Shown piece after piece: positions 17,872 through 27,935 of a stretch of 64,000 nt of DNA. Made by a program: the position numbers and the translations under genes. Origin of the DNA: Vibrio sp. MedPE-SWchi (GTDB taxonomy: Bacteria; Pseudomonadota; Gammaproteobacteria; Enterobacterales; Vibrionaceae); NCBI GenBank assembly GCA_001874155.1, contig MPDB01000004.1, forward strand, positions 99,448 through 163,447, given 5' to 3'. The first letter of the stretch is position 1, and every line of letters begins with the position of its first letter. The notes under the pieces are model-generated. The model ran no database searches. It saw nothing but the letters and a program-made list of their open reading frames with translations, and was not told the origin of the DNA.

Positions 17872-18824
17872 GTGCATGGGATACCGCATTTCAATCTGGT
17901 ACGGTTGTATGGGATTGGATCATAGCAGTCTATCTGTTCTTAGCAGGCATGTCAGCTGGTGCAGTAATGATTTCAATTTACCTAAAAAGAAAGGTGATAG
18001 AAGGGGATGCTGCTGATAATGGCATCTTAAAGGCAACCGCATTTTTGGCGCCTTTTGGCATCGTGGTTGGCTTGACGATTCTGGTCTTCCACTTAACCAA
18101 ACCGTTAGATTTTTGGAAGATCATGGTCTTCTACAATCCAACGTCTGTGATGTCTATGGGGGTGATGCTCTTTAATGTCTATATGGCGGTGTTGTTCGTT
18201 TGGATTGGTATCATTTTTAGAGAGCCGCTCGTTGGCTTCCTGAAAGGCAAGTTTGGTTTTGTTGATGACCTTTTGGTTAAGTTTGGTCAGTTTGAGAACG
18301 CGATAGAGATCTTCCTCGGAATACTAGCGGTGACGCTGGCGGCCTATACCGGCTTCTTATTGTCGGCACTGCAAACCTTCCCAATGCTGAATAATCCAGT
18401 TCTGCCAATACTGTTTCTTTTCTCTAGTTTATCCTCTGGCGCAGCGGCGTGTTTGCTGTTTGGTATCTTGGTGTTTAAAGAGCCCGTCAGTAGCGCAAGC
18501 GTAAAGTGGGTACACGGACTTGAACGCCCTGTGGTGCTGTTTGAGCTGTTTGTTCTTTTGACATTCTTTACTGGCCTTATTTTCAGCGGTGGTCAAGCTG
18601 AAGTCGCGGCTTGGAATGCGATAGGCAGCGGCTTTTGGGCGCAATGGTTCTGGGTCGGCGTGATCTTTATCGGCATGGTACTGCCATTGACGCTTAACGC
18701 AGTGACACCGAAAGAGGTGCAGCACAATAATGGCTTTATACTGGTTGTGACCACGCTAAGCTTAGTGGGAGTGCTGATGCTAAGAACATTCATTCTCTAC
18801 GCGGGTCAAATGACAATGGTATAG
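17868..18824 (+). CDS. nrfD: NrfD, membrane quinol-oxidising subunit
   Basis: A 318-residue integral membrane protein of the NrfD/PsrC family with about eight hydrophobic helices and no cofactor-binding cysteines. It takes electrons from menaquinol and hands them to NrfC. The start VWDWIIAVYLFLAGMSAGAV is typical of the family. Translationally coupled to nrfC by an ATGA overlap. Confidence 0.95.
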   Translation: MSAWDTAFQSGTVVWDWIIAVYLFLAGMSAGAVMISIYLKRKVIEGDAADNGILKATAFLAPFGIVVGLTILVFHLTKPLDFWKIMVFYNPTSVMSMGVMLFNVYMAVLFVWIGIIFREPLVGFLKGKFGFVDDLLVKFGQFENAIEIFLGILAVTLAAYTGFLLSALQTFPMLNNPVLPILFLFSSLSSGAAACLLFGILVFKEPVSSASVKWVHGLERPVVLFELFVLLTFFTGLIFSGGQAEVAAWNAIGSGFWAQWFWVGVIFIGMVLPLTLNAVTPKEVQHNNGFILVVTTLSLVGVLMLRTFILYAGQMTMV

Positions 18825-18865
18825 AGGCAGGCAGTGCGATTAACGAAGAGGTTATTCAGTTAAGA

Positions 18866-20839
18866 ATGATAGGAGAGTTAGGCTTTATCACGCTGCTGTT
18901 AGTGGCGGTATTAAGTTCACTGCTGGCGTTCTATTACGTCATTGAACGCTGGTTTACAAACCATGGACAGGCCGATTTAATACTTCCAGTAACGCGGCTC
19001 AATGCTTTGCTCTCACTATCAAGTCTATGTTTGTTAGGGGCTGGGTTTGTCACGGACCAATTTGGGCTTGAGTACGTGGCTTCTCATTCAAACTCTCAAC
19101 TGCCAGTGTTTTTTAAAGTCGCGGCAATTTGGGGCGGGCACCAAGGATCAATGTTGTTTTGGGTGATGACACTGTGTTGTTGGGCCGCCATCATCTCTTT
19201 TCATCAACTCTCAAATCCGGTCAAACATAAATCTAACTACCTGAATGATGTGTTGTGGGTGATGAATTTACTCATCGCCGCATTTGCTTGGTTCACCGTG
19301 TTTGCTTCCAATCCTTTTGAGCCTTCTAATACGCTGTTAGCGGAAGGTCGAGATCTTAATCCAATGCTCCAGGACGTTGGGTTAATCTTTCATCCTCCTC
19401 TTCTTTATCTTGGTTATATTGGCTACTCAACGGTGTTTGCTTTTGCGTGCGCTGCGATGATGCGAGGTGGGATTGATCATGATTGGCTAGCGTTAAGCCG
19501 ATATTATGTTTTGGCCTCGTGGGTCTTTCTGACCGCCGGAATCGTTCTGGGCTCTTGGTGGGCGTACTATGAATTAGGGTGGGGAGGCTGGTGGTTTTGG
19601 GACCCAGTCGAGAACGCTTCCTTGTTGCCTTGGTTAACGGGGACGGCTCTCTTGCATGCTCACCTTGCTGCTCATCGTCATGATCTGTTCCATCGGTGGG
19701 CGATCGGACTGTCTATTACGACATTCTGCTTCAGTATTCTAGGAACATTTATTGTTCGCTCTGGGGTGCTGACATCAGTCCATGCATTCGCCGTTGACCC
19801 AAACAAAGGCATCGCGCTGTTACTTATTCTGGTGATTGCGTTACTGGGTTCGTTAGGGCTTCTCATCATGAAGTTCGACTCATGGGTAAGCCAACCTTTG
19901 AAGTCGTTGATGAGCCGAAGTTATCTGCTATTGCTGTCGATTGGTTTACTGGTTGTTGCGACGTTTACGGTGTTTCTCGGCACTTTCTATCCCATGGTCT
20001 ATGAGCTCATTGGCTTCGGCAACATTTCTGTCGGCGCGCCATATTTCAACACCTTGATACTCCCTCTGACGGCTTTGGCGTTAATCGTGATGGGCTTTGC
20101 GCCATTGCTTAAGTGGTATAAAGGTAAAACCGTCAGCACCCCAAAATTGATTCTACTGGTGTGCTTGTCGATAGGCTTAGCGACGTGGACGTATTGGCTA
20201 TTGCTCGCCTTTGTTCAGTATCCACAGGTTGCCGCCGATGACCTACTTTCAGACCAGTTTAGCCCTCTTGCGTGGTGCATTTGGGTATTGTCTATGTGGG
20301 TATGTGTTACGCATGTACGAACACTTGTCATGAGCCAGTTCAACCCTAAGACGTTGGCGACATTCTTTGCCCATATTGGGTTGGGTATCGCGTGTGTTGG
20401 CGCGGTGATGAATAGTGAGCACTCACAAGAGATTGGGCGTAAGCTATCGAGTGAAACCCAGTTTAGCTTTCAGCAGTGGCAAGTGGTGTACCATGATACA
20501 CACTGGGTGATTGGCCCTAATTATACGGCGGAAAGGGCTGAGATAGAGCTGATCGATTTGAATGGACAATCATTAACCTTGTCACCAGAGCGTCGTTATT
20601 ATCCGGTACGAGTGATGAACATGAGTGAACCGGCGATAAAGATCTTCTGGCACGGTGATGTTTACATCACGCTGGGGGACAAGTTGGATACCAATAGCTA
20701 CGCTGTGAAAATTCAGTATAAAGCGTACATTCGTTGGGTTTGGTTGGGCGCAATGTTGATGATGTTAGGCGGTATCGTCAGTGCAATATCGTCTCAAAAA
20801 GTGAGAGTAAAGCAGCATGAAGAAATCCAAGTTACCTAA
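18866..20839 (+). CDS. nrfE: NrfE, CcmF-like heme lyase subunit
   Basis: A 657-residue polytopic protein of the CcmF/NrfE family that ligates heme to the special CWSCK motif of NrfA. The WWD domain is clear (GWGGWWFWDPVENASLLPW), with flanking conserved histidines. About 14-15 membrane helices plus a large periplasmic loop (residues about 530-620). It is 41 bp after nrfD and overlaps the next gene by 23 bp. Its location beside nrfA supports the dedicated NrfE role over the general CcmF. Confidence 0.93.
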   Translation: MIGELGFITLLLVAVLSSLLAFYYVIERWFTNHGQADLILPVTRLNALLSLSSLCLLGAGFVTDQFGLEYVASHSNSQLPVFFKVAAIWGGHQGSMLFWVMTLCCWAAIISFHQLSNPVKHKSNYLNDVLWVMNLLIAAFAWFTVFASNPFEPSNTLLAEGRDLNPMLQDVGLIFHPPLLYLGYIGYSTVFAFACAAMMRGGIDHDWLALSRYYVLASWVFLTAGIVLGSWWAYYELGWGGWWFWDPVENASLLPWLTGTALLHAHLAAHRHDLFHRWAIGLSITTFCFSILGTFIVRSGVLTSVHAFAVDPNKGIALLLILVIALLGSLGLLIMKFDSWVSQPLKSLMSRSYLLLLSIGLLVVATFTVFLGTFYPMVYELIGFGNISVGAPYFNTLILPLTALALIVMGFAPLLKWYKGKTVSTPKLILLVCLSIGLATWTYWLLLAFVQYPQVAADDLLSDQFSPLAWCIWVLSMWVCVTHVRTLVMSQFNPKTLATFFAHIGLGIACVGAVMNSEHSQEIGRKLSSETQFSFQQWQVVYHDTHWVIGPNYTAERAEIELIDLNGQSLTLSPERRYYPVRVMNMSEPAIKIFWHGDVYITLGDKLDTNSYAVKIQYKAYIRWVWLGAMLMMLGGIVSAISSQKVRVKQHEEIQVT

Positions 20840-21350
20840 ACTCCTTATCTTAGTGCTTCTGGTCATGGCGTTTGCCAGCGTTGTTGTCGTGGGTATTTTT
20901 CAGCAGGACGCCGATAATGTGGTCGCAGCAACGGCGCGATCATTTCCCGAGTTTCAATCGGTCAGCTTATTAAACGATACGCAAGTGATCGATGAGAAAA
21001 CCCTTAAGGGAAAGGGGTATCAGCTAGTGAATGTTTGGGCGAGTTGGTGCGGCGTATGTTTGAGCGAGCATGATTTCTTGGTTGAATTACAAACCCAAGG
21101 CGTGCCTATCATAGGCTTGAACTATCGGGATAAAAAGAAGGCGGCAAAAAGGTATTTAATCGAACAAGAAAACCCATACAACGCCGTAATTTATGACCCT
21201 AATGGACGATTGGCGATTGATCTTGGCGTGATAGGCACACCGGAAACGTACTTAGTCGATAACGAAGGCAAGATCGTTAAAAAAGCCGTCGGTCGATTAA
21301 CCAACACTCTTTGGAATACGCATTTTAGTGAGTATTTTAATGAAGGGTAA
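20817..21350 (+). CDS. DsbE/CcmG-type periplasmic thioredoxin of the nrf operon
   Basis: A 177-residue membrane-anchored thioredoxin-fold protein. One N-terminal helix (about residues 8-28) is followed by the redox motif WCGVC in NVWASWCGVC, and the cis-Pro region is GVIGTPETY. DsbE/CcmG proteins reduce the CxxCH thiols of apocytochromes before heme attachment. The gene is inside the nrf operon, so it probably serves NrfA/NrfB. It overlaps nrfE and nrfF at both ends, so translation is coupled. It is sometimes called nrfX or dsbE. Confidence 0.9.
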   Translation: MKKSKLPKLLILVLLVMAFASVVVVGIFQQDADNVVAATARSFPEFQSVSLLNDTQVIDEKTLKGKGYQLVNVWASWCGVCLSEHDFLVELQTQGVPIIGLNYRDKKKAAKRYLIEQENPYNAVIYDPNGRLAIDLGVIGTPETYLVDNEGKIVKKAVGRLTNTLWNTHFSEYFNEG

Positions 21351-21834
21351 TGTCGTGCTCCGAATTCTAGTATTGCTGACTGTCTTGCTAAATGTATTGA
21401 CTATTGCAGGGTGCTGGAGTGCCTCTATCGCTCATGCACAAACTGATGGTGTGTTTTCTGCACCAACCAAAGAAGCCACGGAATTGGTGGAACTGTTTGA
21501 ATTTAAAACGCCAGAGCATCAGAAGATCGCGGTTAATTTGGCGAAGTCTCTGCGCTGCCCGCAATGCCAAAATCAAAACTTAGTAGAATCCAACTCGCCC
21601 ATTGCTAAAGATCTGCGTTTCATCGTTTTTACCAAAATCAATCAAGGTGAGACCGAGCAGCAAGTGGTGGATTTCATGACTTCGCGTTATGGAGAGTTTG
21701 TTTTATACAATCCGCCTAAAACCTTTAAGAACATACTCTTGTGGGGGCTACCTATTCTAGTCATGCTCTTGTTTGTGTTTTTCTCCTATCGTTCGGTTTC
21801 GCGAACAACGACCGACCAGCACCATCAAGAGTAA
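21340..21834 (+). CDS. nrfF: NrfF, CcmH-like heme lyase subunit
   Basis: A small CcmH/NrfF protein of about 164 residues. It has a signal sequence, the redox motif RCPQCQNQ near the middle and a C-terminal membrane anchor (ILLWGLPILVMLLFVFF). It works with NrfE and an NrfG-type TPR protein to attach heme to NrfA. The frame also has an ATG at 21328. I used 21340, which fits the signal peptide better; both overlap the previous gene. No nrfG follows; the TPR homologue is at 483-1115. Confidence 0.92.
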   Translation: MKGNVVLRILVLLTVLLNVLTIAGCWSASIAHAQTDGVFSAPTKEATELVELFEFKTPEHQKIAVNLAKSLRCPQCQNQNLVESNSPIAKDLRFIVFTKINQGETEQQVVDFMTSRYGEFVLYNPPKTFKNILLWGLPILVMLLFVFFSYRSVSRTTTDQHHQE

Positions 21835-22044
21835 CCGTGGCCATCGAACTCAATTCAGTTCAACGACTTACAAGTAACCCCAAAAATCATCACGTCTACT
21901 ATCACCGAATAAGAGTGATGAGTTAGGGCATTACCGTTGTTATTCCCCTACTTTTTTTGTTAGAAATTACCAAAATGACATCACACAGTGTTGGAATTGC
22001 GGTAAAGTATTGCCAATTCAGTCCATTAATTTATAAGACAGTGT

Positions 22045-22503
22045 GTGCGTTATTCCGTTGAACAACATGACAAAAATGGCTTTCTAAAGGCACCTATTTG
22101 GCTGTGGCTGGGTTGGCTCTTTTTAGCCAAAGCGTGGATTGTATTCGTCGTCGCTGGGGCAAGCCGTGAAAGTGGGGCGAAAATCTTGGGTATTGTTTAC
22201 CCTGATCAGACAACGCTCTACATTGGTTTAGCGATGGGCGTGCCGAGTATTATATTTATGTGGTTCGTCGGCTTACGCAATGTTGAACGTCATTGGATAA
22301 ATAGAATCGTCAGTTGGGGGCGTGTTATTACGTTGATGACGGTTAGTGCTCAGTTTGCTCTTACTTTTTACCATGTTCATTTAGAACACGGTGCGTTTAG
22401 CTGGGCTAATGGCTTGACCCTAATGCTATTATTATGGCTTGCCATCTATTTAGTTAAAAGCCGGAGTGTTCGAGATAGCCTTCGTGTTCCAACACTTGAG
22501 TAA
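22045..22503 (+). CDS. DUF2919 (YfeZ-like) membrane protein
   Basis: A 152-residue protein with four predicted membrane helices (start LKAPIWLWLGWLFLAKAW). It resembles the DUF2919/YfeZ family, of unknown function. The start codon is GTG. In E. coli yfeZ lies close to yfeX, a DyP-type peroxidase, and here it also precedes a DyP peroxidase gene, so the pairing looks conserved. Confidence 0.8.
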   Translation: MRYSVEQHDKNGFLKAPIWLWLGWLFLAKAWIVFVVAGASRESGAKILGIVYPDQTTLYIGLAMGVPSIIFMWFVGLRNVERHWINRIVSWGRVITLMTVSAQFALTFYHVHLEHGAFSWANGLTLMLLLWLAIYLVKSRSVRDSLRVPTLE

Positions 22504-22609
22504 ACGATTTCAAGTAAACTATTTCACTGATCCATTTCAATAGCAATGTCTGCGGTTGGACGTCGTGCGAAGTATGGCCTAAACCAACCGTAATAAGAGA
22601 TACAAACTT

Positions 22610-22646
22610 GGCGCTGAGTCACCAAAGACGGGACACTATCAGCGCC
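22610..22646. promoter_or_regulatory. Inverted repeat in the DyP peroxidase leader
   Basis: A perfect 8-bp dyad GGCGCTGA / TCAGCGCC with a 21-base spacer ends 35 bp before the ATG. It could be an operator or an mRNA hairpin. No known site was recognised. Confidence 0.35.
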
Positions 22647-22681
22647 TTGGTAGAAAGAATTCAAAATCAGAGGACAAGTCA

Positions 22682-23584
22682 ATGTCACAACCACAAAGTG
22701 CAATCCTTCCAGAAGCAGGTCCGTTTGCACAATATACACTATTAAAAATAAAGCAAAATTCTGCCAATGTTCTTAACCATCTAAAGGCGCTTCCATCTCT
22801 CATTGAAGGCGTTAATGACAAACAACCTGATGCCGATTTAACATTGTCTGTCGCCTTTACCAAATCGTTTTGGGATCAATTGAATCAAGCGACGCCTGAT
22901 GAATTGATCGATTTTCCCGTTCTTGGCAGCGGTGATATCACGGCCCCTAGCAGCGACGTCGATGTTCTGATTCACTGTCATTCAAAGCGCCATGATCTGC
23001 ACTTTTATGTGTTACGAAAGCTACTCGCCGACATTTCTGATGACGTGGATGTCGTTGATGAAACCAATGGCTACCGTTACTTAGATTCTCGAGATATGAC
23101 CGATTTTGTCGATGGCACTGAGAACCCTAAGAATGACGTTCGAAACGAAGTTGCCATTATCCCTCAAGGGGAGTTTGTTGGTGGCAGCTATGTGATGGTT
23201 CAGCGTTTTGTTCATGACCTACCGGCCTGGCACAGACTCAATGTCGCCGCGCAAGAAAAGGTGGTAGGGCGTACTAAACCTGACTCGATTGAATTAGACG
23301 ACGTACCTGCAGCTTCGCACGTTGGCCGTGTAGACATTAAAGAAGAGGGCAAAGGCGTGAAAATAGTTCGCCACAGCCTACCGTATGGCAGTGCTAGTGG
23401 AGAGCACGGCTTGCTATTCATTGCTTACTGTAACCGCGTCCATAACTTTAAAGTCATGTTAGAAAGTATGTACGGTGTTACGGATGGAAAAACGGATCAA
23501 CTGCTTCGCTTTACTAAGGCGGTAACAGGGGCCTATTTCTTTGCGCCTTCTACTGAAATGCTTCAGGCATTGGCCATCAAATAA
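22682..23584 (+). CDS. DyP-type heme peroxidase (YfeX-like)
   Basis: A 300-residue dye-decolorising peroxidase, class B size. The signature FVDGTENPKN contains the catalytic Asp of the GxxDG motif, and the proximal heme histidine lies in the VRHSLPYG segment or nearby. No signal peptide, so cytoplasmic. It is thought to use hydrogen peroxide or to act on porphyrins; the physiological substrate is uncertain. The 178-bp leader holds an inverted repeat (22610-22646). Confidence 0.92.
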   Translation: MSQPQSAILPEAGPFAQYTLLKIKQNSANVLNHLKALPSLIEGVNDKQPDADLTLSVAFTKSFWDQLNQATPDELIDFPVLGSGDITAPSSDVDVLIHCHSKRHDLHFYVLRKLLADISDDVDVVDETNGYRYLDSRDMTDFVDGTENPKNDVRNEVAIIPQGEFVGGSYVMVQRFVHDLPAWHRLNVAAQEKVVGRTKPDSIELDDVPAASHVGRVDIKEEGKGVKIVRHSLPYGSASGEHGLLFIAYCNRVHNFKVMLESMYGVTDGKTDQLLRFTKAVTGAYFFAPSTEMLQALAIK

Positions 23585-23600
23585 GCGAACTAAGTAAATG

Positions 23601-23627
23601 AAAAAACGAGCCTTGTGCTCGTTTTTT
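23601..23627 (+). terminator. Intrinsic terminator after the DyP peroxidase gene
   Basis: An 11-bp stem AAAAAACGAGC / GCTCGTTTTTT with a 5-base loop followed by more T residues. It separates the peroxidase gene from the flagellin cluster. Confidence 0.92.
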
Positions 23628-23631
23628 TTGT

Positions 23632-23658
23632 TAAAGATTCCTTTCTTATGACCGATAT
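23632..23658 (+). promoter_or_regulatory. Sigma-28 (FliA) promoter of flagellin gene 1
   Basis: TAAAGATT-N11-ACCGATAT, close to the consensus TAAAGTTT-N11-GCCGATAA with exact spacing. It is 80 bp ahead of the ATG and directly follows the terminator. Confidence 0.85.
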
Positions 23659-23737
23659 ATTAAGAAGTACGGTTGTCTCTATCAGACACAACCGTCAGTG
23701 ACGATATGTTAATTCGTTGATTTATTTAGAGGATGTT

Positions 23738-24871
23738 ATGGCTATTACTGTTAATACGAATGTTTCAGCACTGACCGCGCAGCGCCATTTAGGCAATGCG
23801 ACGAACATGCTGAATCAATCACTTGAGCGCTTAGCCTCAGGTAGCCGTATTAATAGCGCCAAGGATGACGCAGCTGGTCTGCAAATCTCAAATCGCCTTG
23901 AATCTCAAATGCGTGGGCTAGATGTCGCGGTAAGAAATGCAAACGATGGTATCTCCATCATGCAAACGGCAGAAGGTGCGATGCAAGAGTCAACGAACTT
24001 ACTTCAACGCATGAGAGATCTCTCTCTGCAGTCAGCCAATGGTTCGAATAGCCAATCAGAGCGCATAGCCTTGCAAGAGGAAATGAGTGCTTTAAACGCA
24101 GAATTGAACAGGATTGCTGAAACCACCTCTTTTGGTGGTCGAAAACTGCTCAATGGCTCGTTTGGGGAGTCAGCATTTCAAATCGGTGCTAGTTCAGGTG
24201 AAGCGGTACAAGTGTCATTGAATTCGATGCGGTCCGACAATATGGGTATGGGCGGGTTTAGCTACATTGCGGCAGGTAAGGCTGACTCCAGTTGGCAAGT
24301 GAAGCAAGGGGCGCAGTCCTTAACCATGCAATATACCGATGCCGTCGGTGAACAGCAGACGATTCAAATCGATGCGAAAGTCGGCGATGATATTGAGCAA
24401 CTTGCCACCTATATTAATGGGCAAACCGATCAGGTGTCCGCATCGGTAAATGAAGAGGGGCAGCTTCAGGTCTATATGTCTGGCAAGGAGACGGCAGGAA
24501 CCATCGCGTTTTCAGGGGACTTAGCCTCTGAGCTTCAATTGTCACTTTCTGGTTATGAAGCGGTTGATAATGTAGACATTACCGACGTTGGCGGTGCACA
24601 AAGAGCGGTGTCTATCATCGATACAGCCCTTGAATACGTAGACAGTCATAGAGCCGAACTCGGTGCGATGCAAAATCGATTTAGTCACGCGATCAATAAT
24701 CTAGACAATGTTCATGAGAACCTAGCGGCCTCGAACAGTCGTATTAAAGACACCGACTATGCCAAAGAAACGACGCAAATGATCAAGCAGCAAATCTTGC
24801 AGCAGGTCAGTACCTCTATTCTCGCTCAAGCGAAACAGCAACCGAACCTGGCTCTTACACTGCTCGGTTGA
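23738..24871 (+). CDS. Flagellin 1 (first of three paralogues)
   Basis: A 377-residue polar flagellin. The conserved D0/D1 ends are present ([51 protein letters not shown]) around a shorter variable centre. The frame opens earlier at 23717, but AGAGG lies 5 bases ahead of the ATG at 23738. It is the most divergent of the three genes and uses less biased codons, which suggests lower expression, like the minor first flagellin of this locus in other vibrios (FlaE/FlaF names vary by species). It has its own sigma-28 promoter. Confidence 0.95.
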   Translation: MAITVNTNVSALTAQRHLGNATNMLNQSLERLASGSRINSAKDDAAGLQISNRLESQMRGLDVAVRNANDGISIMQTAEGAMQESTNLLQRMRDLSLQSANGSNSQSERIALQEEMSALNAELNRIAETTSFGGRKLLNGSFGESAFQIGASSGEAVQVSLNSMRSDNMGMGGFSYIAAGKADSSWQVKQGAQSLTMQYTDAVGEQQTIQIDAKVGDDIEQLATYINGQTDQVSASVNEEGQLQVYMSGKETAGTIAFSGDLASELQLSLSGYEAVDNVDITDVGGAQRAVSIIDTALEYVDSHRAELGAMQNRFSHAINNLDNVHENLAASNSRIKDTDYAKETTQMIKQQILQQVSTSILAQAKQQPNLALTLLG

Positions 24872-25054
24872 TCAAACCCTCGTTAATCCCTTCTAGTCTT
24901 AGTTGCGCACACTTCTTATCTATATTGCGTTCACTGAAACCGTCCAGAAGATAAAAATCTTGAGCTAAAAATATCTGTTTAGTTTGTTTTTTGTACGAAA
25001 GATCACCTTTTCCACTCCAAACGCATTTAATTTATAAAAAACTTAAAAAAAGTC

Positions 25055-25081
25055 TCAAGGTTTGGAAAATAGTGCCGTTAA
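25055..25081 (+). promoter_or_regulatory. Sigma-28 (FliA) promoter of flagellin gene 2
   Basis: TCAAGGTT-N11-GCCGTTAA: 6 of 8 and 7 of 8 matches to the FliA consensus with exact spacing, 82 bp ahead of the ATG. The preceding 180 bp after flagellin gene 1 show no clear terminator. Confidence 0.75.
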
Positions 25082-25162
25082 TAAAAATAACTTTAAAAGA
25101 ACAGCTTGGTTTTTCGAGACATCGAAAACCTGAAATACCGAAAAATCAATTGGAGATATACC

Positions 25163-26293
25163 ATGGCAGTGAATGTAAATACTAACGTATCAGCGATGAC
25201 AGCACAGCGTTACCTAAACAGCGCGAACAATGCACAACAAACATCAATGGAACGTTTATCATCGGGCTTTAAGATCAACAGTGCAAAAGATGACGCTGCT
25301 GGCCTTCAAATCTCAAACCGATTAAATGTTCAAAGTCGTGGTCTTGATGTTGCCGTACGTAACGCAAATGACGGTATTTCAATTGCGCAAACTGCTGAAG
25401 GTGCAATGAATGAAACAACCAACATTCTGCAACGTATGCGTGACCTATCTCTACAATCAGCAAACGGCTCTAACTCAAAGTCTGAGCGTGTAGCGATTCA
25501 AGAAGAAGTTAGCGCACTAAACAACGAACTTAACCGTATCGCAGAGACAACGTCTTTCGGTGGTAACAAGCTACTTAACGGCACGTTCGACACCAAATCA
25601 TTCCAAATTGGTGCAGATAACGGTGAAGCAGTTATGTTGTCACTAAGCAACATGCGTAGCGATAATGCGGAAATGGGCGGTACGAGCTACAGCACTACAA
25701 ACGGTCAAGATAAAGACTGGTCTGTACAAGCAGGCGGCAGCGATTTATCAATGACATTCAAAGACAAGTTCGGCCAAGACCAAGCGCTGACGATTAACGC
25801 TAAAGAAGGCGATGATATCGAGCAGCTAGCAACATACATCAACGGTCAACAAGACTTCATCAAAGCGTCTGTGAACGAAGATGGTCAACTACAAATGCTT
25901 GCTGGTGCAAATAAAGTCGATGGCGATGTGGCATTTGGTGGTGCACTAGCGGGCGAACTTGGATTCGAAGCTGGCCAAGCGGTATCGGTAAACGACATTG
26001 ACGTGACGTCAGTGGGCGGTGCTCAAGAGTCTGTTGCCATCATCGATACAGCATTGAACTTTGTTGATAGCCACCGTGCAGAACTGGGTGCATTCCAAAA
26101 TCGTTTTGACCACGCAATCAGCAACTTAGATAACATCAACGAAAATGTAAATGCGTCTAAGAGCCGAATCAAAGACACTGACTTTGCTAAAGAAACAACC
26201 GCATTGACTAAGTCACAAATTCTTTCGCAAGCATCAAGCTCTATTCTTGCTCAAGCGAAACAAGCACCAAACTCAGCACTAAGCCTTCTAGGT
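25163..26293 (+). CDS. Flagellin 2
   Basis: A 376-residue flagellin (stop included at about 26296) with conserved termini ([38 protein letters not shown]). The upstream part of the open frame from 25106 is untranslated leader: the sigma-28 promoter lies just before it, and TTGGAGATATACC precedes the ATG at 25163. Codon use is markedly more biased toward abundant-tRNA codons than in its neighbours (for example long runs of GGT, CGT, AAC and CTA), pointing to very high expression. The gene ends with a terminator at 26381. Confidence 0.95.
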
Positions 26294-26380
26294 TAAGTCT
26301 AGTGCGGAACGGCTCGGTAACCCTTACCTAGCCATTGAGACGAAATTCTCAAAGTCGCTCTTTAATGAGCACTCCAAAAA

Positions 26381-26404
26381 CTCAGCTTCGGCTGGGTTTT
26401 TTTT
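26381..26404 (+). terminator. Intrinsic terminator after flagellin gene 2
   Basis: Stem CTCAGC / GCTGGG (one G-T pair) around a stable TTCG tetraloop, followed by eight T residues and preceded by a run of A. Confidence 0.92.
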
Positions 26405-26618
26405 GTTTATTGCATCTCAAACTCTTTGAGAGAAACGGAATCGAAACAAAAAAAGGCTAAAGTTGGGTATCGGGTCTTAAAGGCAAGAATTGAGTCGATT
26501 TTCATTTGTGGCAAAATTCTCGATAATTTATTTATACCGTACTTGTGCTCTAATTATTTGTTCTTACTGAATTTTTTATATTGAGCAAAATTAAATCAAT
26601 AAATTTTTAATTTTTTCC

Positions 26619-26645
26619 TAAAGCTTATTTCCCTTCAGCCGTTAA
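26619..26645 (+). promoter_or_regulatory. Sigma-28 (FliA) promoter of flagellin gene 3
   Basis: TAAAGCTT-N11-GCCGTTAA: 7 of 8 matches in each half and exact spacing, 82 bp before the ATG, the same distance as for flagellin gene 2. Confidence 0.88.
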
Positions 26646-26726
26646 AGGACTGAGAGAAATGAGATGCGTCAAAGTGAGGTGAGAGACACGACGGCGCATC
26701 AACCTAAATGCCGAAGGAGATCAAAT

Positions 26727-27857
26727 ATGGCAATTAACGTAAACACAAATGTGTCGGCGATGACCGCGCAGCGCTATCTAAATGGTGCTGCCGACGGGAC
26801 TCAGAAGTCGATGGAGCGTCTATCGTCCGGTTACAAAATAAATAGCGCAAGGGACGATGCGGCAGGTCTTCAAATTTCCAACCGTTTAACCTCGCAAAGC
26901 CGTGGCTTAGATATGGCGGTTAAAAACGCCAATGATGGTATTTCGATTGCTCAAACTGCAGAAGGAGCGATGAACGAAACAACCAACATCCTCCAACGTA
27001 TGCGTGATCTATCCCTTCAATCTTCTAACGGCTCTAACTCCCGCTCTGAACGTGTCGCTATCCAAGAGGAAGTGACAGCCCTAAATAATGAGTTGAACCG
27101 TATTGCGGAAACGACCTCATTTGGTGGTAACAAACTCCTTAATGGTTCTTTTGGTAATCAGTCGTTCCAAATTGGCGCGGGTTCCGGTGAAGCGGTGATG
27201 CTGAGCATGAACAATATGCGTTCTGATACGGCAGACATGGGCGGTAAAAGTTATGTTGCGACGAATGGCCAAACTCCAGATTGGAGAGTGGATGCCGCAA
27301 CAGACTTGACCTTGGACTATAATGATCAAAACGGCGAAGCAAAAAGCCTAACGATTAATGCTAAGCAAGGTGACGATATTGAGCAGCTTGCGACGTACAT
27401 TAATGGTCAAAGTGAAGATGTTAAGGCTTCTGTGGGTGAAGAAGGTAAGTTACAACTGTTCGCATCAAGCCAAAAAGTATCGGGTGATGTGACGATTGGT
27501 GGTGGCTTAGGCGGTGAGATTGGCTTCGGTGCAGCGCAAGATGTGACTGTGGCTGACGTTGATGTGTCAACCGTAGCTGGTTCACAATTGGGTGTGTCAG
27601 TGATTGATGGTGCGTTAAAAGCGGTGGATAGCCAACGTGCCTCTTTAGGTGCGTTCCAAAACCGTTTTGGCCACGCAATCAGTAACTTGGATAACATCAA
27701 CGAGAACGTGAATGCGTCTCGTAGTCGTATTCAAGATACCGATTACGCTAAAGAGACAACGCAAATGACGAAATCGCAAATACTGCAACAAGCGAGTACG
27801 TCAGTGCTAGCTCAGGCGAAGCAGTCACCATCTGCAGCTCTTAGCTTGTTAGGTTGA
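26727..27857 (+). CDS. Flagellin 3
   Basis: A 376-residue flagellin closely related to flagellin 2 in both ends ([42 protein letters not shown]) and differing mainly in the centre. The open frame from 26664 starts inside the leader; GAAGGAGAT precedes the chosen ATG at 26727. It has its own sigma-28 promoter, and flaG follows after 78 bp with no terminator in between, so some transcripts may run on into flaG-fliD-flaI-fliS. Confidence 0.95.
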   Translation: MAINVNTNVSAMTAQRYLNGAADGTQKSMERLSSGYKINSARDDAAGLQISNRLTSQSRGLDMAVKNANDGISIAQTAEGAMNETTNILQRMRDLSLQSSNGSNSRSERVAIQEEVTALNNELNRIAETTSFGGNKLLNGSFGNQSFQIGAGSGEAVMLSMNNMRSDTADMGGKSYVATNGQTPDWRVDAATDLTLDYNDQNGEAKSLTINAKQGDDIEQLATYINGQSEDVKASVGEEGKLQLFASSQKVSGDVTIGGGLGGEIGFGAAQDVTVADVDVSTVAGSQLGVSVIDGALKAVDSQRASLGAFQNRFGHAISNLDNINENVNASRSRIQDTDYAKETTQMTKSQILQQASTSVLAQAKQSPSAALSLLG

Positions 27858-27935
27858 TCGGTAGGTTTCGTCAGGAGCTTACTGGGAAAGGTGGTCAATA
27901 TGGCTATCAACCTATAAGGTGGAAGGGAGATTGTT

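Larger units (their letters stand above)
26297..26726 (+). promoter_or_regulatory. Intergenic region between flagellin genes 2 and 3
   Basis: 430 bp without a gene. It holds the terminator of flagellin 2 (26381-26404), then about 200 bp of AT-rich DNA with no structure I can name, then the sigma-28 promoter of flagellin 3 and its leader. Confidence 0.6.
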
